From contig CAMBEY010000031.1 of the NCBI GenBank assembly GCA_945865705.1, positions 1 through 16,533 of the forward strand: a stretch of 16,533 nucleotides of DNA. The letters are read 5' to 3'. Positions 7,279 through 14,523 of this stretch are shown here, in pieces (position 1 is the first letter of the stretch; each line of letters begins with the position of its first letter). Below the pieces are notes generated by a model. The model worked only from the letters and a program-made list of their open reading frames with translations, did not search any database and was not told the origin of the DNA. This stretch comes from Candidatus Sulfopaludibacter sp. SbA3. GTDB lineage: Bacteria > Acidobacteriota > Terriglobia > 2-12-FULL-54-10. The translations under genes were made by a program, and so were the position numbers.

Positions 7279-8487
7279 TTAGGTCCGGTAGCTGGCGTTG
7301 ATGCGGATGTACTCGTCGGTGAAGTCGCAGGTCCAGAAACGCGCGGCGGCCTTGCCGGTGCCGATGACGACGCGGATCAGCACGTCTTTCGCCTGCAACA
7401 ATTTGCTGGCCGCCGCTTCGTTGAAGTCCGCTGCACCGCCGGAGCGACACACGCGCATTCGGTTCAGGTAGATGTCCACCTTGGCGGGATGCAGTTCCAC
7501 GCCCGCGTTGCCGGCTGCGGAGAGAATGCGTCCCCAGTTGGGATCAGCGCCGGCCAAGGCGGTCTTCACCAGCGGCGATAGCGCGATGGCGCGGGCGATG
7601 GCTTCGGCCTGTTTCACGTTGCGCGCTCCTTCCACGCGAATCTCCGCGACCTTCCGGGCACCCTCGCCGTCGCGTACCATGCGGATGGCCAGCTCCTGCG
7701 CCAGCTCCAACAGTGCGGAGAAAAATTCTTTTGCGCCAGGGCCACCTTCGCGGATGGCGCGATTCTTCGCCAGGCCGTTGGCGAGCAGGAAAACCGTGTC
7801 ATTGGTGGAGGTGTCGCCGTCAACCGAGATGCGATTGAAGCTCAGGTCCGCCATACGCTTTACGGCGCGTTGCAGGAAGCGTGGCTCCACCAGCGCATCG
7901 GTAAAGAAGAAGCCCAGCATGGTGGCCAGGCGCGGATAGATCATCCCTGCGCCTTTGCAGAAGGCCAGAAGGGTAACGGCTCTGCCGCTGATGCGCACCA
8001 CGCGGCTGGAGAGCTTGGGCACGGTGTCGGTGGTCATGATGGCCCGCGACACCGCCGCATAACCATCCGGGTGCAACTGGCGAATCAGAGAGGGAAGCTG
8101 GTCGGTAATCTTCGTGGCATCGAGCGGCACGCCAATCACTCCCGTGGAAGCCACCAGCGTGGAGTCGACCCCCACCTTCAGCAACGACGCCGCGACACGA
8201 GTGGTTTGCCGGGCGGTCTTCATGCCCTGACTACCGGTAGCGCAGTTGGCGTTGCCGGCATTCACGAGAATCGCCTGCGCCAAATGAGCGCCGCGTTTCA
8301 GCCGCGCTTGCGAGAGAAGCACCGGAGCCGCCTTCACGCGATTGGTGGTGAACACCGCGGCTGCCCGCGCCGGAACCGTCGAGTACATCAACGCGACGTC
8401 AGGGCCTTGGCCATGCTTGCGCAGACCGGCGTTGCCGGCGGCAAACAGAAATCCTTTTGGTACATTCATCTTCAATTCGCTTTTCAT
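7279..8487 (-). CDS. argJ: Bifunctional ornithine acetyltransferase / N-acetylglutamate synthase
   Basis: ArgJ transfers the acetyl group from N-acetylornithine to glutamate, closing the cyclic arginine pathway; some forms also use acetyl-CoA. The 402 residues match the family length. Seen are VNAGNANCATG (about 75-85), the oxyanion-hole STGVIG (115-119 region) and KGAGMI...ATMLGF. In that last block the chain self-cleaves between Ala188 and Thr189, leaving Thr as nucleophile of the beta chain. VDGDTSTNDT and the C-terminal NASYRT complete the signature, so the gene looks intact. Whether it is mono- or bifunctional cannot be read from sequence. The ATG at 8487 is used; an internal ATG seven codons on is possible. 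No other arg gene lies in the window. Confidence 0.95.
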   Translation of the reverse strand: MKSELKMNVPKGFLFAAGNAGLRKHGQGPDVALMYSTVPARAAAVFTTNRVKAAPVLLSQARLKRGAHLAQAILVNAGNANCATGSQGMKTARQTTRVAASLLKVGVDSTLVASTGVIGVPLDATKITDQLPSLIRQLHPDGYAAVSRAIMTTDTVPKLSSRVVRISGRAVTLLAFCKGAGMIYPRLATMLGFFFTDALVEPRFLQRAVKRMADLSFNRISVDGDTSTNDTVFLLANGLAKNRAIREGGPGAKEFFSALLELAQELAIRMVRDGEGARKVAEIRVEGARNVKQAEAIARAIALSPLVKTALAGADPNWGRILSAAGNAGVELHPAKVDIYLNRMRVCRSGGAADFNEAAASKLLQAKDVLIRVVIGTGKAAARFWTCDFTDEYIRINASYRT

Positions 8488-8584
8488 AATTTCTCAGTTT
8501 AACGGATTCCGCCACGGAGGCACAGAGACCCAGAGAAATTCGTTGAAATAAGTTTTGCCGCTCGGTGGCTCCGTGTCTCTATGG
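8488..8584. repeat. Repeat-like intergenic segment with imperfect inverted arms
   Basis: The 97 bases between argJ and the M20 peptidase gene contain GCCACGGAGGCACAGAGAC near one side and GGTGGCTCCGTGTCTCTATG near the other. GCCAC-GAG can pair with CTC-GTGGC around one mismatch, and AGAGAC can pair with GTCTCT, giving two alternative folds. The words resemble palindromic repeats seen in many bacterial intergenic regions (from memory). No convincing promoter for argJ is visible here. Confidence 0.5.
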
Positions 8585-9784
8585 CTAATCCTCGCTGGCG
8601 AGGTTGGCAAGAAGATGCGCGAGTAATGCGGCGCGCCGGGGCAGCTCTGAAATGACGATGTGTTCGTGGCTGGCGTGCGCACCATCGCCCACACCGCCCA
8701 GGCCATCGAGGGTGGGCACGCCAAGCGCGGCAGTGAAATTGCCGTCCGAGCCGCCGCCGACCGCAGCCTGCTCCAGAGAAATTCCCAATGGGCGTGCCAG
8801 ATCCCGCGCTCTGTTGAAAAGCTCCGCTCCCTCTGGCGTTACCTCGAAGGGCGGGCGGTTCATTCCTCCAGTGATGCGCAACCGCGTGCGCCGGTCGTGC
8901 GGGCGAAGTCCGCGCAGCAGCTTGTCGACGCGCGGGCCATCAGCGAGATGACGTATGCGGACGTCAATCGACGCCTCCGCTGTGGCGGCCACCACGTTGG
9001 TTCGGGTACCTCCGACGATTACGCCAGGGTTTAATGTAATGCCTCTTTTTGTGTCTGCAATGTGTTGTAAAAAGATGAGTTGCCTGGATAGTTCATTGAT
9101 CGCGCTGGCGCCCTTTTCAGGGTCCAATCCGGCGTGGGCGGCGCGGCCCTGCACGTGTATGCGGTATTCTCCTGTTCCCTTGCGAGAAGTTTTCAAGGCT
9201 CCCTTTGCGCCGTAAGAAGGTTCCAGAACAAGCGCGGCGATGCTGCGTCGGGCGGTGGCTTCGGTGAGCGAACGCGATGATGGGCTGCCGATCTCTTCGT
9301 CGGCGTTGAGCAACCATGTTACGGGCCTGGGCATAGGGACACCCGTTTCAATGAGGTGACGCAGAGCGAACAGGGCGACCACGATACCGGACTTCATATC
9401 GTAGACACCCGGCCCATAGGCCTTGCCGCGAGCCACCCGAAACGGCATGACGGATAGTGTGCCCATGTCCCAAACGGTGTCCATGTGCCCGAGCAGCAGT
9501 ATATTTTTATTCGCTCGCGAACGTCCCGTTGGCCGGCCCGAGGGCGATCCGAAAAACTCGGCCTGGAGGTGATCGCCAGTGGTGCGCGAGCGATGAACCT
9601 TTACACTACCGCCCACCGCGCGCGCCAACTCGCTCACCAACTCGCGCAGATGTCCCGCGACGAACGTGCCCAATCGATCCACGGCTTGCTTGTCCGTGCT
9701 GGGTGACTCGATCTCCACCATTTGGCGCAGCAATGCCACCATCTCATCCTGCTGGGCGCGCATGCGGTTCAATACTCGGTCCAT
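8585..9784 (-). CDS. M20 family metallopeptidase, carboxypeptidase G2-like
   Basis: This is a zinc-dependent exopeptidase or deacylase of 399 residues. The metal and catalytic residues are in place: His100 in GHMDTVW, bridging Asp130 in GVYDMKSG, Glu163 and Glu164 in NADEEIGS, Glu188 in LEPS and a C-terminal His in HASHEHI. The dimerisation domain begins near RKGTGEYRIHVQGRAAHAG (about 202-219), and GGGSDGN lies near the C terminus. The pattern is closest to glutamate carboxypeptidase/CPG2 (removal of C-terminal Glu), but substrates vary widely in this family. No signal peptide is seen, so it is probably cytoplasmic. The frame is open to 9850, but ATG 9784 has AGGAG five bases upstream (revcomp of 9790-9794). 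ArgJ and a permease downstream hint at amino-acid metabolism. Confidence 0.92.
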   Translation of the reverse strand: MDRVLNRMRAQQDEMVALLRQMVEIESPSTDKQAVDRLGTFVAGHLRELVSELARAVGGSVKVHRSRTTGDHLQAEFFGSPSGRPTGRSRANKNILLLGHMDTVWDMGTLSVMPFRVARGKAYGPGVYDMKSGIVVALFALRHLIETGVPMPRPVTWLLNADEEIGSPSSRSLTEATARRSIAALVLEPSYGAKGALKTSRKGTGEYRIHVQGRAAHAGLDPEKGASAINELSRQLIFLQHIADTKRGITLNPGVIVGGTRTNVVAATAEASIDVRIRHLADGPRVDKLLRGLRPHDRRTRLRITGGMNRPPFEVTPEGAELFNRARDLARPLGISLEQAAVGGGSDGNFTAALGVPTLDGLGGVGDGAHASHEHIVISELPRRAALLAHLLANLASED

Positions 9785-9820
9785 GACATCTCCTGGGCGG
9801 TCCCTGGCTTGAAAACTCAC

Positions 9821-9847
9821 TCGACACCCGATGGAATCGAATATAAT
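9821..9847 (+). promoter_or_regulatory. Probable promoter of the fabZ-lpxA-lpxI operon
   Basis: TATAAT at 9842-9847 is a perfect -10 box. The best -35 is TCGACA at 9821-9826 with a short 15-base spacer, so the promoter is probably modest or activator-dependent. Transcription would start near 9854, about 115 bases before the fabZ start. It overlaps the opposing promoter at 9840-9869. Confidence 0.5.
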
Positions 9848-9869
9848 CAATTGATTCTACAGTAGCCAA
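9840..9869 (-). promoter_or_regulatory. Probable promoter of the M20 peptidase gene
   Basis: The minus strand reads TTGGCT (revcomp of 9864-9869), an 18-base spacer, then TATATT (revcomp of 9840-9845). These match consensus at 4 of 6 and 5 of 6. The -10 box shares its bases with the plus-strand promoter, so polymerase binding in the two directions may be mutually exclusive. Confidence 0.5.
9845..9856. promoter_or_regulatory. Perfect palindrome AATCAATTGATT in the divergent promoter region
   Basis: This 12-base perfect palindrome directly overlaps the end of both -10 boxes. Its AT-rich symmetric form and position fit an operator for a dimeric repressor acting on both directions. No regulator gene is adjacent, so the role is inference. 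Confidence 0.45.
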
Positions 9870-9968
9870 GTGGCCGTCGGCGGGCCGATGTTTTATTCCC
9901 GAGGGCAATTTGCCAGGACGGGGCCACCGCGCCACTGCCAAGGAGTATCAAGAAGGAGTATTAGGGTT

Positions 9969-10472
9969 TTGGATACCAAGAATTTGGCCACCAGCGTGGT
10001 CCTCGACATCAATCAGATACAGAAGATACTACCGCACCGCCCGCCATTTTTGCTGGTGGATCGCATCATCGAGCTTGACCCGGGCAAGCGTGTGGTGGGA
10101 TTGAAAAATGTCTCCATGAACGAACCGTTTTTTGTCGGACACTTCCCGGATTTCCCGGTCATGCCCGGCGTGTTGATCGTGGAGGCCATGGCGCAGACCG
10201 GCGGTATCCTCGCGTTGGGCGATGGCGGCGGACATCCAAACGAATTGGCCGACAAGCTCGTGTTCTTCGCCTCCATCGAGAAGGCGCGTTTCCGCCGCCC
10301 CGTCGTGCCGGGAGATCAGTTGCGGATGGAAGTGAAAGTGCTCTCGAAGCGGAGCACTTTCATTCGCATGGAAGGCAAGGCATACGTGGATGGCCAGGTG
10401 GCGGCGGAGGCCATCATGATCTGCGCCATCACGCAACGCAGCGCGGCAGCATCCAACGAGGCCGCCGGATGA
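9969..10472 (+). CDS. fabZ: 3-hydroxyacyl-ACP dehydratase FabZ
   Basis: FabZ dehydrates 3-hydroxyacyl-ACP in fatty acid elongation and competes with LpxA for the 3-hydroxyacyl-ACP pool. The protein is a hot-dog fold of 167 residues, slightly longer than the usual 145-150. [14 protein letters not shown] (20-33) is the family signature. [11 protein letters not shown] (58-68) supplies catalytic His58 and EAMAQ (72-76) supplies Glu72. The start is a TTG at 9969, with AAGGAG at 9953-9958 ten bases before it. The frame stays open upstream to 9870, but those residues have no family similarity and precede the ribosome binding site. The stop overlaps the lpxA start in ATGA, so coupled translation is likely. 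Confidence 0.94.
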   Translation: MDTKNLATSVVLDINQIQKILPHRPPFLLVDRIIELDPGKRVVGLKNVSMNEPFFVGHFPDFPVMPGVLIVEAMAQTGGILALGDGGGHPNELADKLVFFASIEKARFRRPVVPGDQLRMEVKVLSKRSTFIRMEGKAYVDGQVAAEAIMICAITQRSAAASNEAAG

Positions 10473-11290
10473 TTCATTTCTTGCCGGGGATTCACCCCTC
10501 TGCCGTGATTCATCCCAGCGCCGTGATCCATCCCGGCGCGGAGATCAGCGCGGACGTCCGCATCGGCCCGTATTGCGTCGTCGGCGACGAAGTGGCCATC
10601 GGCGCAGGCTGCGAGCTGATGGCGCACGTTTTCATGGAAGGCCCTATGCGCGTGGGGACGGGCAATAAGTTTTTCCCGTACAGCTCCATTGGCGTGATCC
10701 CGCAGGACAAGAAATTTCACGGCGAGCATTCGGAGACCATCATCGGGAAGGGCAATACCTTCCGGGAATTTGTTACCGTGAATCGCGGCACCGAGGTCGG
10801 CGGTGCGCTGACCCGCATCGGCGACGATAACTGGATCATGGCATACACCCACATCGCCCACGACTGCCGCGTCGGCAACCACACTATTCTGGCCAATGCC
10901 ACCACGCTCGCCGGCCACGTGGTGATTGAAGATTACGCGAATATCGGCGCCTTCTCCGGCGTGCATCAGTTTTGCCGCGTCGGACGGCACAGTATCGTCG
11001 GCGGCTATAGCGTCATCACACAGGATGTGCTGCCGTTCTCGATGACCGTGATGAAGCGCGAAGTCCGCTTGTTTGGAGTGAATAAGGTGGGCCTCGAGCG
11101 CGGCGGATTCAGCGAGGACCGGCGCGAGAAATTATCGAGGGTATTTCGGCACTTGATGTCAAAGAAACTGAACACCACGCAGGCGCTCGAGAAGATACGC
11201 CAAGACGGCCTCGCTTCCTCCGACGCCTCATCTGACGTGGAGGAGTTACTCGCATTCATCGCCAGCGCCGAACGTGGATTCGTGAAGTAG
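10469..11290 (+). CDS. lpxA: Acyl-ACP--UDP-N-acetylglucosamine O-acyltransferase
   Basis: LpxA catalyses the first step of lipid A synthesis, adding a 3-hydroxyacyl chain to the 3-position of UDP-GlcNAc. The 273-residue protein has a left-handed beta-helix of hexapeptide repeats (residues 1-190) and a helical C-terminal domain. [11 protein letters not shown] carries His131, equivalent to catalytic His125 of the E. coli enzyme, and VHQFCRVG follows. Gly179 aligns with E. coli Gly173 of the acyl-chain ruler, which fits a long (about C14) chain; this is inference by alignment offset. The N terminus has three near-identical coils, [18 protein letters not shown]. It starts in the ATGA overlap with fabZ. 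An amide-forming variant is possible given the oxidoreductase two genes downstream. Confidence 0.95.
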   Translation: MIHFLPGIHPSAVIHPSAVIHPGAEISADVRIGPYCVVGDEVAIGAGCELMAHVFMEGPMRVGTGNKFFPYSSIGVIPQDKKFHGEHSETIIGKGNTFREFVTVNRGTEVGGALTRIGDDNWIMAYTHIAHDCRVGNHTILANATTLAGHVVIEDYANIGAFSGVHQFCRVGRHSIVGGYSVITQDVLPFSMTVMKREVRLFGVNKVGLERGGFSEDRREKLSRVFRHLMSKKLNTTQALEKIRQDGLASSDASSDVEELLAFIASAERGFVK

Positions 11291-11316
11291 TTTCGACGGG
11301 TGGATATAGGCCAACA

Positions 11317-12192
11317 ATGGCGAGTCAGATAACAAGCACAATTCGTTATGGCCTGATCGCAGGCAACGGGCAATTTCCATTCTTGGTGCTGGAAGCGGCG
11401 CGCAGTCGCGGCATTGAGATGGTGGTGGCGGCCATCCGCGAAGAGGCTTCACCGGAGCTGGCGGCGCGCGCCTCGCGGCTGCACTGGCTGAGTCTCGGCG
11501 AGCTCTCGCGCTTGATCGAAGTATTTAAGCAGGAGGGGGTCAGCCGCGCCGTGATGGCCGGGCAGGTGCGCCACAACAAAATTTTCTCATCCATCCGTCC
11601 CGACTGGAAACTGGTGAAGGTGCTCATGTCCCTGCGCGAGAAAAATACGGATGCGTTGATCGGCGGCGTGGCCAAGGTGCTGCTGGAAGAAGGCATCGTT
11701 CTGGAAGACTCGACTATTTTCCTTCAACCTCTTCTGGCTGGCGCAGGCGTGCTGACGCGCCGCGCGCCGAACGACGAGGAGCAACGCAACATCTCGTATG
11801 GTTTGAAGATCGCGCGCGAATTGGCGCGCATGGACATCGGCCAAAGCATCGTTGTGGCGGGTCAGGCTTGCGTGGCGGTCGAGGCCATGGAGGGCACCGA
11901 CGCGGTGATTCGCCGTGCCGCGCAGTTAGCAGCCGGACAGCCGCTCACCGTCGTGAAGGTGTCCAAGCCCGCGCAGGACATGCGCTTTGACGTGCCCGTG
12001 GTGGGCATGTCCACGATTGAAGTGATGCGCGAGTCCGGCGCGACCGCGCTCAGTATTGATGCCGGAAAGGCGTTGCTGTTTGATCGCGACGCCATGCTCG
12101 CTGCCGCCGACGAAGCGGGAATCGCCATGGTGGGCACACCGCTTGCAGCAGCCGAACATCCGGAAACTATTCGTGCAGTTACGGGGAAATAA
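11317..12192 (+). CDS. lpxI: UDP-2,3-diacylglucosamine diphosphatase LpxI (DUF1009)
   Basis: LpxI hydrolyses UDP-2,3-diacylglucosamine to 2,3-diacylglucosamine 1-phosphate plus UMP. It replaces LpxH in many bacteria, including Caulobacter crescentus, where its gene lies next to lpxA. The 291-residue protein begins YGLIAGNGQFPFLVLEAARS, the typical N-terminal block. It continues with VMAGQVRH, LREKNTDALIGGVA and the C-terminal domain, with VVAGQACVAVEAMEGTDA and RFDVPVVGMSTIE. The Asp in RFDVP (residue 225) is at the position expected for the conserved acidic active-site residue. The start is ATG 11317, 26 bases after lpxA, with only a weak ribosome binding site. The next gene begins three bases after its stop. 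Confidence 0.94.
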   Translation: MASQITSTIRYGLIAGNGQFPFLVLEAARSRGIEMVVAAIREEASPELAARASRLHWLSLGELSRLIEVFKQEGVSRAVMAGQVRHNKIFSSIRPDWKLVKVLMSLREKNTDALIGGVAKVLLEEGIVLEDSTIFLQPLLAGAGVLTRRAPNDEEQRNISYGLKIARELARMDIGQSIVVAGQACVAVEAMEGTDAVIRRAAQLAAGQPLTVVKVSKPAQDMRFDVPVVGMSTIEVMRESGATALSIDAGKALLFDRDAMLAAADEAGIAMVGTPLAAAEHPETIRAVTGK

Positions 12193-12195
12193 TTG

Positions 12196-13227
12196 ATGAG
12201 CGAATCCCAAACACTGGTGAAAACAATTCGCGTGGCCGTGGCCGGCGTCGGTCGCTTCGGCGAGAATCACGCGCGCATTTATAGTGAGCTGCCCGGCGTG
12301 GAGTTGGTGGGAATATTCGACGCCGATGAAGAGCGCGCGCGGGAGATGGCCGCGAAGTATCAGTGCCAATCGTTCGCGCGGCTGCAGGATATGAAGGGGC
12401 AAGTGGATGCCGCAACGGTGTCGGTGCCCACCCAGAGCCATTCCGCCATCGCGGTGGAGTTGCTGGAGTCGGGCATCGACGTGCTGGTGGAAAAGCCGCT
12501 GGCCAGCAGCTTGGCCGAGGCCGACGAGATGGTCGCGGCTGCCAGTGGTCATAATCGCATCCTGCAAGTGGGACACCTCGAGCGCTTCAACCCAGCCGTC
12601 GCTGCTGCGCGCACTGTGGCGCGCGTACCGTTGTTCTTTGAGGCGCATCGCCTCTCGCCGTTTTCGCCGCGCAGCCTGGATGTCGACGTGGTTCTGGATC
12701 TTATGATTCACGATCTGGATATTGTCTTATCGCTGATCGACTCAGAGGTCAAGGAGATTCGCGCCGTTGGCCTGCCCGTGCTGACGTCGAAGATTGATAT
12801 CGCCAACGTGCGCATCGAGTTCGCCAACGCCTGCGTCGCCAATTTCACTGCCAGCCGTGTCAGTACGGAGCGCGTGCGTAAGCTGCGCTGGTTTCAGGCC
12901 AGCGAATACGTTTCACTCGATTACGATCGTCAGGACGCATTTGCCATCGCCGTGCGCATGACGGAACAGGGGCCGAGTCTCGAGCCGCGCCAGTTGCATC
13001 CGGTGAAGCAAGAGCCACTACGCGCTCAACTGGAAGCGTTCATTCAAAGTGTCCGTACCCGGAAGAATCCACAGGTGGATGGGAATCACGGGCGGCGCGC
13101 GCTGCATTTGGCGCATCTGATATTGAGCGAGATCACCCTGCATGGGGATCGCCTGATGCAGGCGCAGGATAGTTTCAGCATGGACCATCCGCTCAGTGCG
13201 TCCGCGGGACTAATGGCCGGAAAGTAG
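12196..13227 (+). CDS. Gfo/Idh/MocA family NAD(P)-dependent oxidoreductase in the lipid A operon
   Basis: This is a 343-residue sugar dehydrogenase-like protein. The N-terminal Rossmann domain has GVGRFG (17-22) and the acidic end of beta-2 (FDAD, 41-44). The family catalytic motif EKP is at 99-101, and GHLERFNPAV (126-134) and MIHDLDIVLSL (170-180, His172/Asp173) follow. The family oxidises or reduces a sugar hydroxyl or keto group with NAD(P). ATG 12196 is three bases after the lpxI stop, so it is surely co-transcribed. The context suggests a UDP-GlcNAc-derived substrate, as for GnnA, which makes the 3-keto intermediate for amide-linked lipid A in Leptospira and Acidithiobacillus. The partner aminotransferase GnnB is not in this window, so the role stays a hypothesis. 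Confidence 0.9.
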   Translation: MSESQTLVKTIRVAVAGVGRFGENHARIYSELPGVELVGIFDADEERAREMAAKYQCQSFARLQDMKGQVDAATVSVPTQSHSAIAVELLESGIDVLVEKPLASSLAEADEMVAAASGHNRILQVGHLERFNPAVAAARTVARVPLFFEAHRLSPFSPRSLDVDVVLDLMIHDLDIVLSLIDSEVKEIRAVGLPVLTSKIDIANVRIEFANACVANFTASRVSTERVRKLRWFQASEYVSLDYDRQDAFAIAVRMTEQGPSLEPRQLHPVKQEPLRAQLEAFIQSVRTRKNPQVDGNHGRRALHLAHLILSEITLHGDRLMQAQDSFSMDHPLSASAGLMAGK

Positions 13228-13278
13228 CGGCGAGATCCCAATGGAATTACAGCAGAGCAATGGAAACGACGACACTGC

Positions 13279-14328
13279 ATGGCTGATGAGATCAGACATC
13301 TTCTGAGCGATGACTACCCCGAGCCGGAAGAGCCGCACGGACGCGAGACTTTCTTGGTCTCGGTGCTGACTCATATCGCCATCGTCATGGTGCTGGTGGC
13401 GCATCCGGAAATTCTTTTCTCGCCGCCCAAGCCGGTTGTCGTAGTGAATCCACAGGAAGCTGTGCAATTGGTGTATCAACCGCCTCAGCCTGCGCGTGAT
13501 CAATTGCGCGCGCCGCCGCTGCCCAAGCCGCCCGAAGTGCCACAGGTTCCCGCGGAACGTGCGCAACAGAATCCCGACGCCATGCGCGAGCCGCCGCAAC
13601 AGCGGCAGATCATTCCTCCGAATGTTCCCGTTACGCCGCGCGTGCCGCCGCCCGCTCCGCGCGAGGCGGAGCTGCCGCCCGAGCACGAACTGCTTGCCGA
13701 GAACCGAGGCGGTGGCGGAGGAGACCGTTTCCTGCGCGGTCAGCAGACGCCGGGCATTCCCGACTATCCAGAAGAAATCAAGAGTCCACCGAAACGGCCG
13801 GGACTTGAATCCGTGAAATTGCCTCCGGAGACGCCTCCCTCCTCGCTTTCACTGCCTCCGATTGGATCACCCAGCCGCGGTACCGACGCGCTGCTCCGTG
13901 AGATGGCCAAGGAGCGCGCCTCCGGCCAAGGGCCGGGAACGGGAATGGGATTGCCGGGGGTGGGGAACGGCTCAGGCGACCCCAAATTCAATTTGCCCGG
14001 ACCCCAAATTCTCTCCGATACCATGGGCGTGGACTTCGACCCCTATCTGCTGCGCGTCTATCTGGCCGTCCGGCGCAACTGGTATTCGGTAATTCCGGAG
14101 ATTGCGCGGTTGGGTCGCAGGGGCAGGGCGGTCGTGCAGTTTCATATCTTGCGCGACGGCGGCGTAGAGCAACTGGTGCTGGAGGACGGATCGGGGACGA
14201 CGTCATTGGACTCCGCGGCGATGTCCAGCATTCGATTGTCGGACCCGTTCCCGCCGCTGCCCAGTGAGTTTCCCGGCGCGGACATCCGCTTGCGTTTCGT
14301 CTATTTCTACAATCTGCGCATGGAGTGA
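13279..14328 (+). CDS. TonB/TolA-like energy transducer with C-terminal TonB domain
   Basis: This 349-residue inner-membrane protein spans the periplasm. The N terminus is cytosolic and acidic, and one membrane helix lies at 24-42 (TFLVSVLTHIAIVMVLVAH). A long Pro-rich spacer (about 49-200) and a Gly-rich segment (about 215-240) follow. A C-terminal domain (about 250-349) begins FDPYLLRVYLAVRRNWY and contains GRAVVQFHILRDGGVEQLVL, typical of TonB/TolA C-terminal folds. TonB passes proton-motive-force energy from ExbB/ExbD to outer-membrane receptors; ExbB/D are not in the window. ATG 13279 lies 51 bases after the oxidoreductase stop and has only a weak ribosome binding site. It is probably the last large gene of the lipid A operon. 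A TolA-like role in envelope integrity is the alternative. Confidence 0.85.
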   Translation: MADEIRHLLSDDYPEPEEPHGRETFLVSVLTHIAIVMVLVAHPEILFSPPKPVVVVNPQEAVQLVYQPPQPARDQLRAPPLPKPPEVPQVPAERAQQNPDAMREPPQQRQIIPPNVPVTPRVPPPAPREAELPPEHELLAENRGGGGGDRFLRGQQTPGIPDYPEEIKSPPKRPGLESVKLPPETPPSSLSLPPIGSPSRGTDALLREMAKERASGQGPGTGMGLPGVGNGSGDPKFNLPGPQILSDTMGVDFDPYLLRVYLAVRRNWYSVIPEIARLGRRGRAVVQFHILRDGGVEQLVLEDGSGTTSLDSAAMSSIRLSDPFPPLPSEFPGADIRLRFVYFYNLRME

Positions 14329-14343
14329 GTCGTAACGTTTATC

Positions 14344-14442
14344 ATGTCCACTCCCTCTCCCCAACAAGTTGCTGGAACCGTGCTGCTATTGGTTCTGCTG
14401 ACGCTCTATGTCGTTTGGAAATATCTGAATCTGCCAGCCTAA
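14344..14442 (+). CDS. Possible 32-residue single-pass membrane peptide
   Basis: A short open frame 15 bases after the TonB-like gene encodes MSTPSPQQV followed by a hydrophobic stretch (about residues 9-28, AGTVLLLVLLTLYVVWKYL) and ends NLPA. This is one membrane helix with a Trp-Lys-Tyr interfacial edge, an architecture common in real bacterial small proteins. It follows the operon in the same direction and ends just before a T-rich stretch. Against it, no clear ribosome binding site is seen, and a hydrophobic 32-codon frame can arise by chance. Confidence 0.4.
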   Translation: MSTPSPQQVAGTVLLLVLLTLYVVWKYLNLPA

Positions 14443-14465
14443 TTTTTTTACGGGAAGGTGTATCC

Positions 14466-14510
14466 GAGCCGCGACCGCAAGGGAACGGCTACGTTCAACG
14501 GCTGCGGCTC
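14466..14510. terminator. Long hairpin between convergent genes, possible bidirectional terminator
   Basis: The arm GAGCCGCGACCG (14466-14477) pairs with CGGCTGCGGCTC (14499-14510), with one G-U pair and one mismatch. Inside, GAACG (14483-14487) pairs with CGTTC (14492-14496) around a GCTA loop. It lies between the end of the TonB block and the stop of the convergent gene at 14524. There is no T-run next to it; the closest is at 14443-14449, before the stem on the plus strand. It may instead be a dispersed palindromic repeat. Confidence 0.6.
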
Positions 14511-14523
14511 CGTTCGGACTACT

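Noticed and set aside
10316..10990. Open frame of 224 codons on the minus strand
   Set aside because: It is antisense to fabZ and lpxA; the repeated HPxxVIHP codons of lpxA create its repetitive translation.
11926..12711. Open frame of 261 codons on the minus strand, rich in His and Gln
   Set aside because: It spans the ends of lpxI and the oxidoreductase gene in antisense, both of which are clearly real. The His-rich composition is typical of a shadow frame.
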